Below are positions 15,838 to 22,816 of a DNA stretch of 64,000 nt, one piece after another. How positions within the stretch are numbered: position 1 is the first letter of the stretch; each line of letters opens with the position of its first letter. The notes below the pieces were generated by a model. The model was not told the origin of the DNA, ran no database searches, and was given only the letters and a program-made list of their open reading frames with translations. Both the position numbers and the translations under genes were made by a program. The stretch is taken from the NCBI RefSeq assembly GCF_016863615.1, contig NZ_BOPF01000006.1, positions 227,674 to 291,673 of the forward strand, written 5' to 3'. The DNA comes from Virgisporangium aliadipatigenens (lineage in GTDB: Bacteria; Actinomycetota; Actinomycetes; Mycobacteriales; Micromonosporaceae).

Positions 15838-16446
15838 TTGTCCGTCAACCGCCTCGGGTCCCGCACGCTTCGCGTCGGGCTGTGCTGCCTGGTGATCGTC
15901 GGCGCCCTGGCCGGCGGCGCCGCACCGGCGGCCGCGCAGCCCCGCCAGGCGACGTCGCACGGCGGGCTCACCGCGCTCGTCGGGCTCTCCGCCGAGCGGA
16001 TCCTGGTCGCCGACAAGGTCGCCGCGGCCAAGTTCGGCACCACCAGCCCGATCGAGGATCCGGCGCGCGAACAGGTCGTGCTCGACCAGGCCGCGTCGCT
16101 GGCCGCCGCGGCCGGCCTCGACGTCGAGGAGACCGTCGCGTTCTTCCGGGCCCAGATCGAGTCGAGCAAGCTCGTCCAGCGCGGGCTCTTCGACCTGTGG
16201 ACCGCCCATCCGGAACTGGCGCCCACCGAGCGCCCCGATCTGGCCACCGAGGTCCGGCCCATCCTCGACCGGATCACCGGACAGTTCATCGCCGAACTGT
16301 CCGCCACCGAACGGCTGCGCGGCAGGACCGTGCGGTGCCATGTGTCGCTCGTCGCCGCCGAACGTTCGGCCGACCGTCGCTACCACCTCGACCGGCTGCA
16401 CGAACGGGCGCTGTGGGGCGCGATCGAGCCGGTCTGCACCGACTGA
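15838..16446 (+). CDS. Exported AroQ-class (gamma-type) chorismate mutase
   Basis: A 202-aa secreted protein. TTG 15838 is chosen because AGGAGG lies 10 nt upstream; the in-frame ATG at 15814 would put the ribosome site inside the gene. Signal peptide about residues 1-34 (RVGLCCLVIVGALAGGAAPAAAQ). The mature part is all-helical: LVGLSAERILVADKVAAAKF, PIEDPAREQVVLDQ, VEETVAFFRAQIESSKLVQR. This is the pattern of periplasmic/secreted chorismate mutases, which convert chorismate to prephenate. The R, K and D/E contacts expected in the helix around ADKVAAAKF are present. It stands alone; exported copies have no clear link to cytoplasmic aromatic synthesis. Confidence 0.82.
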   Translation: MSVNRLGSRTLRVGLCCLVIVGALAGGAAPAAAQPRQATSHGGLTALVGLSAERILVADKVAAAKFGTTSPIEDPAREQVVLDQAASLAAAAGLDVEETVAFFRAQIESSKLVQRGLFDLWTAHPELAPTERPDLATEVRPILDRITGQFIAELSATERLRGRTVRCHVSLVAAERSADRRYHLDRLHERALWGAIEPVCTD

Positions 16447-16454
16447 GGAGCACC

Positions 16455-18884
16455 TCACTCCAGCCGTACGCGCACCAGCGACCGCGGCTCCCGCCCGGCG
16501 AGCAGCCATCCCAGCGCCGCGGCGACGAACGGCACCCCGACGGCGATCGCGAGCAACTCCACCACCGGCACCCGGGTCAGTTCGTCGAGCTGGGCGCGGG
16601 ACGAGCCCGCCACGATCACCGTGTAGGCGGCGCCGATGCCGAGGATCCCGCCGAGCAGCGCGAGCCCGCCGGCCGTGGCCGAGGTGAGTTGGCGGCGGAT
16701 CCGCGCCGTCGCGCCGGTCGCGGTCAGCACGCGCAGGTCGCCCGCCGCCTCGGCCCGGATCAGCCCGACGGTCATGGCGAGGATCGCGAGCGCGAGCAGG
16801 CCGCCGCCGAGCGTCGCGGCCGCGCGCAATGCGAGCAGCCCACCGCGCTTGTTGCGGTCCTCGACGGTCAGGCCGCCGGCGATCGCCACGTCGCGGGCCG
16901 CGTCGAGCTGCTCCTGGGTCAACGGCCGGGCCGATTCGATCAGCCAGCCGGTGCGCACCGCCGTCCAGTCGTGGCGTTGCAGAGCCGCCGGGGTGAGCAG
17001 CGTCGTCGGTAGCGACCCGTAGCGCGGGTCGGGCAGCCGTTCGGCGCTCGCCCCGGGCGTCCCGCCGGTCGCGGACAGCAGCTTCAGGCCCGCTCGCGGC
17101 TGCGTGGTCAGCACGTCCGTCGCCGGGCCGACGCCGCCCGGATCGGCGCCGTAGAAGCGCAACAGCTCGGGCGTGGCGACCAACCCCACCGTCCGCGACC
17201 CGCCGTCCCGGCCGACCCCGATCGGGATCCTTCCGGTCGAACCGCTGTCGGCATCCGCGCGCGGCGACTCGGCCGGATCGATCGCGAGGTCGAGCGGGAC
17301 GACGGTCGGGTCGGCGAGCGTGGCCGCGTACCGCAGCACCCGGGCCTCGATCGACGCGAGCCGCTCCGGGGTGCGTTCCGGAACGGGTGTGCCCGGCTCG
17401 TCGATCCAGACGAGAAGCTGACGGTCGGAGAGGTTGCCCTCGCCGGCGCCCTGTTCGAGCACCCGCGCCGCGACGACGACCGCGGTCGGGATCGCCAGCG
17501 CCACGCTGATCGCGGCCAGCGCGGCACTCGAGCGCGCCTGGTGGCGCACCAGGTCCCGCAGCGCCAGCCGGGACGCGACCGGGAGCCGCGCGCCGGCGGC
17601 GGCGAGCAGCCGGATGGCCAGCGGGCCGACGAACAGCAGCGCGAGCCCGATCGCCAGCGTGCCCCCGACGACCAGTGCCACGTCGGTCGTCGCCAATTGG
17701 TCGTCGGCTCCCGCGGTGCCGCGTTGCGCGAGGCGCAGCGCACCGATGCCGGCCAGGAGCAGCACGGCCGCGGTCGCCGCCGACCGGCGTGCCCGTTTGG
17801 GATGCGGCGGGCGGGCGGAGAGCGCGCGGGTGATCGGCACCCGGGCGGCGGCCCGCGCCGGTCGCCACGCGGCAGCCGTCGCCGTCAGGACGGCCAGCGC
17901 CACGACGAGCGCGATCTGCCAGCCCGGCAGGTCCCACCGGTCGATGCGGTGCCCCACCGCCGGCTCGAACCGGCCCCGCACCGCGAACCACACCAGCACC
18001 CCCGTGACGGCGCCGATCAATGCTGCCGCGCCCCCGACCGCGGCACCGTCGGCGAGCAGCACCAGCCGCAGGTGCCGCGGCGTCGCCCCGACCGCGGCGA
18101 GCAGGCCGAGCTGGCGCAGCCGGCGGTGCGCGACGACGGCGAACCCGGCCGACGCGATGAGGCACACCAGCAGCATGCTCACCGCGAAGCCGCTGAACAC
18201 GCCGGCGGCCGCCTCGACCCACTCGCCCGTGCGGCGCACCTCGAACACCGGCTGCCCGTGGCGCTCCCGGTACTGCGCGAAGCGGGCCGGGTCGGCGTCG
18301 GTGAGCACGGTGACCGACTCCGCCTGCGCCAGGGGCACCGGCGGCACGAGCACGAACTCCGCGTACAGGTCGCCGGGATTCTCGACCAGCCCGACCACGC
18401 GCCACGAACGGTCGCCGAGCGTCAGCACGCCACCGACGCCGACCCGCGCCTGCGCCGCCACCCGGTCGGTCAGCGCCGCCTCGTCGGCCGTGCCCGGGAA
18501 GCGGCCGGTCAACAGGCGCAGCATCGGCCGGCCGTAGGGACCGTGCGGATCCTGCGACCGCAGTTCGACGGGGTCCGTGGAGCCCGGGACCGGCACCTCC
18601 CGATGCCCGATCACGTCGATCGTGCCGAACCATTCCCGGGCCTGCGCGACCTGCGCCTCCAGCGGCCGGTCCGCGTCGAGCGTGAACCGCTGTCGGGCGT
18701 CGCCGAACCTGCCGGCGCCCGGCGTCGTCGAGTGGTACCCGACCGTCACTCCCACGACCGCCGCCGTCACCGCGACGGCCAGCAGCGCCAGCACCGTCGC
18801 CTGCTGGCGCCACTCGCGCCGGAACAGCCGCCACGCCCAGCGGACCACCGCGCGCCGGGCCGGCAGGCCGCCGTTACGGCTCAC
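16455..18884 (-). CDS. FtsX-family ABC transporter permease
   Basis: An 809-aa membrane protein with the double-FtsX layout. TM1 (QQATVLALLAVAVTAAVVGV), a large extracellular domain, then groups of TM segments near residues 270-370, 390-450 and 690-800. A second extracellular region lies near 470-680. Such permeases work with MacB/LolD-type ATPases in lipid, peptide or antibiotic export and sensing rather than bulk import. GTG start overlaps the ATPase stop by 4 nt. It is the last gene of the PadR-ATPase-permease operon and converges on the chorismate mutase gene 8 nt away. Confidence 0.88.
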   Translation of the reverse strand: MSRNGGLPARRAVVRWAWRLFRREWRQQATVLALLAVAVTAAVVGVTVGYHSTTPGAGRFGDARQRFTLDADRPLEAQVAQAREWFGTIDVIGHREVPVPGSTDPVELRSQDPHGPYGRPMLRLLTGRFPGTADEAALTDRVAAQARVGVGGVLTLGDRSWRVVGLVENPGDLYAEFVLVPPVPLAQAESVTVLTDADPARFAQYRERHGQPVFEVRRTGEWVEAAAGVFSGFAVSMLLVCLIASAGFAVVAHRRLRQLGLLAAVGATPRHLRLVLLADGAAVGGAAALIGAVTGVLVWFAVRGRFEPAVGHRIDRWDLPGWQIALVVALAVLTATAAAWRPARAAARVPITRALSARPPHPKRARRSAATAAVLLLAGIGALRLAQRGTAGADDQLATTDVALVVGGTLAIGLALLFVGPLAIRLLAAAGARLPVASRLALRDLVRHQARSSAALAAISVALAIPTAVVVAARVLEQGAGEGNLSDRQLLVWIDEPGTPVPERTPERLASIEARVLRYAATLADPTVVPLDLAIDPAESPRADADSGSTGRIPIGVGRDGGSRTVGLVATPELLRFYGADPGGVGPATDVLTTQPRAGLKLLSATGGTPGASAERLPDPRYGSLPTTLLTPAALQRHDWTAVRTGWLIESARPLTQEQLDAARDVAIAGGLTVEDRNKRGGLLALRAAATLGGGLLALAILAMTVGLIRAEAAGDLRVLTATGATARIRRQLTSATAGGLALLGGILGIGAAYTVIVAGSSRAQLDELTRVPVVELLAIAVGVPFVAAALGWLLAGREPRSLVRVRLE

Positions 18885-19606
18885 GCGTGCGCTCCCGGCG
18901 CCAGCAGGGACTCGGGGCCGGGGTTCGGCGTCGTCTGGTCGACCAGCCGCCCGTCGCGCAGGAATAGCACCCGGTCGGCCCAGGAGGCCATCCGCGCGTC
19001 GTGCGTCACCACCACGCCGGCGACCCCGTCGTGACTGGCCAGGCGGAGCATCCGCATCACGGCCTCGCCGCTCAACGAGTCGAGCGCGCCGGTGGGCTCG
19101 TCGGCCAGCAGCAGGCGCCGTTCGCCGACGACGGCGCGAGCGATCGCCACCCGCTGGCTCTCGCCGCCGGACAGTTCGTCCGGGAAGTGTGCGGCCCGCT
19201 CGGACAGGCCGAGCCGGTCGAGCACCTCCATCGCCGCCGTCCGGGCCGCCTTGACCTTCATGCCGTCGAGTTCCAGCGGCAGCGCCACGTTCTCGACCGC
19301 GGTCAGGCCCGCGAGCAGGTTGAGGTCCTGAAAGACATAGCCGATCGAACGGCGGCGCAGCCGCGCGCGTTCGTTGCGGGACAGCCGCGCCACCTCCTGC
19401 CCGGCGACGCGCACCTCGCCGCTGTCCGGCTCCTCGAGGGTGCCGGCGATGGTGAGCAGGGTGCTCTTGCCCGAGCCGCTCGGGCCCATCACGGCCACCA
19501 GTTCGCCGACCCGCACGGTGAGGTCGACCTCGCGCAACGCGTGCACCTCGGTGGGGCCCGCGCCGTAGCGCTTGGAGACGTCGCGCAGTTCGAGTGCGGC
19601 GCTCAT
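18881..19606 (-). CDS. ABC transporter ATP-binding protein (MacB/LolD type)
   Basis: A 241-aa ATPase starting MSAALELRDVSKRYG. Walker A GPSGSGKST, Q-loop YVFQDLNLL, signature LSGGESQRVAIARA, Walker B RLLLADEPTGALD and H-loop VVVTHD are all present and in order. The signature and the PTGALD segment are those of the LolD/MacB exporter group. Start 19606 overlaps the PadR stop (ATGA). The frame continues open upstream, but that stretch overlaps PadR and is not coding. It powers the FtsX-type permease encoded next. Confidence 0.93.
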   Translation of the reverse strand: MSAALELRDVSKRYGAGPTEVHALREVDLTVRVGELVAVMGPSGSGKSTLLTIAGTLEEPDSGEVRVAGQEVARLSRNERARLRRRSIGYVFQDLNLLAGLTAVENVALPLELDGMKVKAARTAAMEVLDRLGLSERAAHFPDELSGGESQRVAIARAVVGERRLLLADEPTGALDSLSGEAVMRMLRLASHDGVAGVVVTHDARMASWADRVLFLRDGRLVDQTTPNPGPESLLAPGAHA

Positions 19607-20187
19607 CGCCGGACCCCGGCGATCCTGCGGCCGAGGCGTGCCACCGACGGGGGCTTGTCCCCGGTGGGTTGCGCCGGCCGGCGCTTCAGGCGGGCGTCGG
19701 CCGTGTCGAGCCACCGGACGATGGCCTCGATCCGGAACAGCTCCGAGTCGACGATGAGCGCCAGCTCCACCTCGTCGTCGGCGATCTCGCCCTTCAGATG
19801 GGTGTACTCCTGCATCGCCTGCACGAGGTGGCGGCGGTGCGCCTGGAGCAGGTCGGGCAGGTCGACCCCGGGCACCCGCATCGCGACCAGCAGCTTGATG
19901 ACGAGTTCGTCGCGCGGTGGCGGGACCACGTCCGGCGGGGTGCGCAGCCACTCGGTCAACTCGTCGGAACCGCTCTGCGTGATGGCGAAGACGTTCTGCG
20001 GGCCCGCGCCGCCGGAGTTCTCCGAGTCGACGAGGCCGTCGCGCTCCAGTCGCTGCAGCGTGGTGTAGACCTGCCCGACGTTGAGCGGCCACACCTCTCC
20101 GGTCCTGGACTCGAATTCCTGCCTCAGTTGAAGCCCGTACTTGGGGCCTTCACTGAGCAGCGCCAACAGCGCGTGCCGAATGCTCAT
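19603..20187 (-). CDS. PadR-family transcriptional regulator
   Basis: A 194-aa regulator. N-terminal winged helix: MSIRHALLALLSEGPKYGLQ, then GQVYTTLQRLERDGLVDSE, the PadR recognition helix/wing. The C-terminal half is a long helical dimerisation region (ELVIKLLVAMR, LLQAHRRHLVQAMQEYTHL) as in subfamily-1 PadR proteins. It leads the ABC operon and probably represses it, responding to a compound handled by the transporter. Its ATG lies inside a perfect palindrome (20184-20198), pointing to autoregulation at the start codon. Confidence 0.9.
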   Translation of the reverse strand: MSIRHALLALLSEGPKYGLQLRQEFESRTGEVWPLNVGQVYTTLQRLERDGLVDSENSGGAGPQNVFAITQSGSDELTEWLRTPPDVVPPPRDELVIKLLVAMRVPGVDLPDLLQAHRRHLVQAMQEYTHLKGEIADDEVELALIVDSELFRIEAIVRWLDTADARLKRRPAQPTGDKPPSVARLGRRIAGVRR

Positions 20188-20208
20188 ACCGGGTATGATA
20201 CTCAGTAT
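20184..20208 (-). promoter_or_regulatory. Tandem palindromes, probable PadR operator
   Basis: TCATACCGGGTATGA (20184-20198) and ATACTCAGTAT (20198-20208) are two abutting perfect odd palindromes sharing an ATAC/GTAT core. The first contains the start codon (complement of 20185-20187). Their AT-rich sequence stands out from the surroundings. PadR proteins commonly bind ATAC...GTAT-type dyads over their own promoters. Confidence 0.65.
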
Positions 20209-20253
20209 ATAGGTTGCCGCGTCAAGGCCGGCGGCGATGCAGGGCGGGGCGGG

Positions 20254-21558
20254 CTACCGCAGGTGTGCGGCCTCGATGATCGCGGCCGCGGCCAGTGCCA
20301 GGTCTTCGCGCCACGGCGCGGCGGCGATCTGCACGCCCACCGGCAGGCCGTCCACTGTGGACCCCGCCGGCACCACCGCGGCCGGGTTGCCCAGCAGGCT
20401 CCACGTGAGCGTGTACGGGATGCCGCCCGGGTCCTCGCCGTGGCGCACGGCCGGCTTCTCGGCGGCGGGCGACAGCACGAGCGGGTGGTCGTTCAGGAAG
20501 GGGAGCATGCGCCGGCGGAAGCGGTCCCACTCGAACAGGGACCGCTCGACCGCCTCGGCGTCCAGCGGCCCGAGCACCGCCGGGTCGAACCCGCCGTCGG
20601 GCACCCATTCGTCGGGCGATAAGGACTCCGGCCGCCGCCAGTAGGCCAGCGTCAACGGGTACACCTCGGACAGGCCGGGTGGAGTCGCCTCCTCGACGAT
20701 CAGGCCGGCCGCCTCCAGTGCGCGGCCCGCCGCGTGCACGGCCGCGACGCACGCCGGATCCGGGGCGGCGTCGGGATGCTCCGTGTAGAGCCCGACCCGC
20801 GTTCCGCGCAGGTCCACAGTGGACGGATCGGGGCAGGGCACCGGCACAGCCGACGGATCCCAGCCGTCCGGCCCGGCGATCAGGCGCAGCGCGAGGGCCA
20901 GATCCTCGACGTGCCGGGCCAACGGCCCGATGACGGTGCGCGGGTCGTTCAGCGCGCTGATGAACGGGTAATGCCCCGTCAGCGGCACCCGCCCGGACGT
21001 GGGCCGCAGCCCGGCGATCCCGCAGCAGTGCGCCGGCTGCCGGATGCTCCCACCGGAGTCGCTGCCCAGCCCCAGCGGAGAGCCGCCGGCCCCGATGACG
21101 GCCGCCTCCCCGCTGGAACTCCCGGCCGGGCCGTACTCAGGGTTGTGCGGATTGTTGACCCGCCCGTACGCCGGGTCGTCCGGCCCCACGGCGGTCTTGC
21201 CCAACAGGATGCCGCCCGCCGCGCGCAGCCGCGCCACCGCCGTGGCGTCCCGGGCCGGCACCCGACCGTCCACAGTGGACCCTTGCGTGGCGGTGGAGGG
21301 CGTGAACAGCGTGGCCACGTCGAGCCAGTCCTTCACGGTGAACGGCACCCCGTGCAGCGGCCCCAGGACCTCACCCTGCTCCGCCCGGCGGTCGGCCGCC
21401 TCCGCCTCGGCCAGAGCGGCGTCGGCGCGCAGCGCGCACACGGCGTTCAACGAGGGATTTGTCTCGGCGATGCGGGCGAGGCAGGCGGCGACCACCTCGC
21501 GCGAGGACAGCGACCGGTCGGCGATCAGCCGGGCGGTCTCGGCGGCGGAACGCGTCAT
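20254..21558 (-). CDS. Amidase-signature family hydrolase
   Basis: A 434-aa amidase. PFTVKDWLDV carries the catalytic Lys. YGPAGSSSGEAAVIGAGG and LGSDSGGSIRQPA carry the cis-Ser and nucleophilic Ser of the Ser-cisSer-Lys triad. Length is typical. Start ATG 21558 overlaps the P450 stop by 4 nt (ATGA), implying co-translation and perhaps a joint catabolic or modifying role on an amide substrate. The gene carries three exact copies of the 13-bp palindrome GTCCACWGTGGAC, each encoding S-T-V-D. Confidence 0.88.
   Translation of the reverse strand: MTRSAAETARLIADRSLSSREVVAACLARIAETNPSLNAVCALRADAALAEAEAADRRAEQGEVLGPLHGVPFTVKDWLDVATLFTPSTATQGSTVDGRVPARDATAVARLRAAGGILLGKTAVGPDDPAYGRVNNPHNPEYGPAGSSSGEAAVIGAGGSPLGLGSDSGGSIRQPAHCCGIAGLRPTSGRVPLTGHYPFISALNDPRTVIGPLARHVEDLALALRLIAGPDGWDPSAVPVPCPDPSTVDLRGTRVGLYTEHPDAAPDPACVAAVHAAGRALEAAGLIVEEATPPGLSEVYPLTLAYWRRPESLSPDEWVPDGGFDPAVLGPLDAEAVERSLFEWDRFRRRMLPFLNDHPLVLSPAAEKPAVRHGEDPGGIPYTLTWSLLGNPAAVVPAGSTVDGLPVGVQIAAAPWREDLALAAAAIIEAAHLR
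20350..20362. repeat. 13-bp palindrome copy (GTCCACTGTGGAC)
   Basis: Exact copy inside the amidase gene, read as S-T-V-D with the rare Thr codon ACA. See the finding on the iterated palindrome. Confidence 0.7.
20812..20824. repeat. 13-bp palindrome copy (GTCCACAGTGGAC)
   Basis: Second exact copy in the amidase gene, encoding S-T-V-D with the rare Thr codon ACT. Confidence 0.7.
21268..21280. repeat. 13-bp palindrome copy (GTCCACAGTGGAC)
   Basis: Third exact copy in the amidase gene, again S-T-V-D with Thr codon ACT. Confidence 0.7.
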
Positions 21559-22784
21559 GCCGTCACAGGCAATGCCAGCGGGCCGCGCACGTTGACGGCG
21601 CGCTTGAGGCGGACCGCGTGTCCGGGCGCCGCCCGTAGCGTCGGCAGGCGTTCGGTGAGCAGCCGCAGTGCGATGCGGGCCTGGGCGCGGGCCAGCGGCG
21701 CGCCGACGCAGGTGTGCGGGCCGGCGCCGAAGCCGAAGTGGCGGCTGGGCGTGCGGGTCACGTCGAAGCGTTCGGCATCGGGGTAGCGCTCCTCGTCCCG
21801 GTGTGCGGAGGCGAAGACGAGCAGGAGGTCGGCCCCCGCCGGGATGTCCACGCCCGCCACCGTAACGGCGCGGGTGGCGCGGCGGAAGATGGTGGGCACC
21901 GGGGACTCGAAGCGCAGCACCTCCTCGACGGCGTTCGGGATCAGCTCCGGCCGCTCGCGCAGCAGCCGCCACCGGTCGGGCTCCTCGAGCAGCAGCCGGA
22001 CCGCGTTGCCGATGGTGTCCGTCGTGGTGATGTGGCCGGCCCCGATCGTGCTGCAGACCGTCCCGACCAGTTCACTTTCCCGGTCGAACGGCAAAGGCGG
22101 CGCACCCGGTGCCAGTGCCGCCACGACGGCGCTGATGAGGTCCTCGCCCGGCGCGGCGTGCCGCTGTCGCACGTAGCCGGCGACGATGTGCTGGAACGCC
22201 ACGACGTCGTGCGCGGCCCGCGCCTCGGCCGCCTCGTCGAGATCGGCGCTGCCCAAAGAGAACAGCGACTCGCTGCCGATCCGGACGGCCTCGACGTCCT
22301 CGGGCGCGATCCCGAACACGACCGCGGCGGTGCGCACCGGCAGCGGCGAGGCGAAGCGGGACACCAGATCCACCGTCGATCCGTCCACAATGGACTCCAG
22401 GAGTGCGTCCGCGCGTTCGCGGATCGCCGGTTCGAGCTCCTTCGCCGTCGCCAGGGTCAGCCACTTGGCGTACGGCGCACGGAACCGCCGATGGGCCTCG
22501 CCGTCGGAGGTGATGTGGTCCGGCGCCGGCGGATAGCCCCCCGCGAGCGCCGCGAACGTCCCCGGGTAAAGCTGCCGCACCGGCCGGATGCTGTTCACGG
22601 AGGAGAACGCGGCCGGGTCCTTGAGAATCGCGTCGACGTCGGCGAAACGCGTCACCACCCACGCGTCGAGCCGCGGCGAGTGGAAGACCGGCTCGGTGGC
22701 GCGTGCCCGCCGGTAGAACGGATACGGGTCGTCGAGATGTGCGCCGAGCGGGTCGTAACTTTCCGCAAGCTCGCTGTCGCCCAT
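21555..22784 (-). CDS. Cytochrome P450
   Basis: A 409-aa soluble bacterial P450. Heme-binding loop FGFGAGPHTCVGAPLAR with the Cys ligand; ExxR in VEEVLRFES; I-helix oxygen-activation segment TIGAGHITTTDTIGN. Length and lack of membrane anchor are standard for class I bacterial P450s, which need separate ferredoxin and reductase; none is encoded nearby. Start MGDSELAESYDPLG at 22784 is preferred over ATG 22796. The stop overlaps the amidase start. The substrate cannot be inferred. Confidence 0.93.
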   Translation of the reverse strand: MGDSELAESYDPLGAHLDDPYPFYRRARATEPVFHSPRLDAWVVTRFADVDAILKDPAAFSSVNSIRPVRQLYPGTFAALAGGYPPAPDHITSDGEAHRRFRAPYAKWLTLATAKELEPAIRERADALLESIVDGSTVDLVSRFASPLPVRTAAVVFGIAPEDVEAVRIGSESLFSLGSADLDEAAEARAAHDVVAFQHIVAGYVRQRHAAPGEDLISAVVAALAPGAPPLPFDRESELVGTVCSTIGAGHITTTDTIGNAVRLLLEEPDRWRLLRERPELIPNAVEEVLRFESPVPTIFRRATRAVTVAGVDIPAGADLLLVFASAHRDEERYPDAERFDVTRTPSRHFGFGAGPHTCVGAPLARAQARIALRLLTERLPTLRAAPGHAVRLKRAVNVRGPLALPVTA

Positions 22785-22816
22785 GGCGCTCAGCATGGAC
22801 CCGCCGGCCCCGTCCC

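Noticed and set aside
15724..18834. Minus-strand frame of about 1000 codons overlapping the permease and chorismate mutase genes
   Set aside because: It lies out of frame with the FtsX-type permease, which carries clear TM segments; the translation is Ala/Gly/Arg-rich without motifs.
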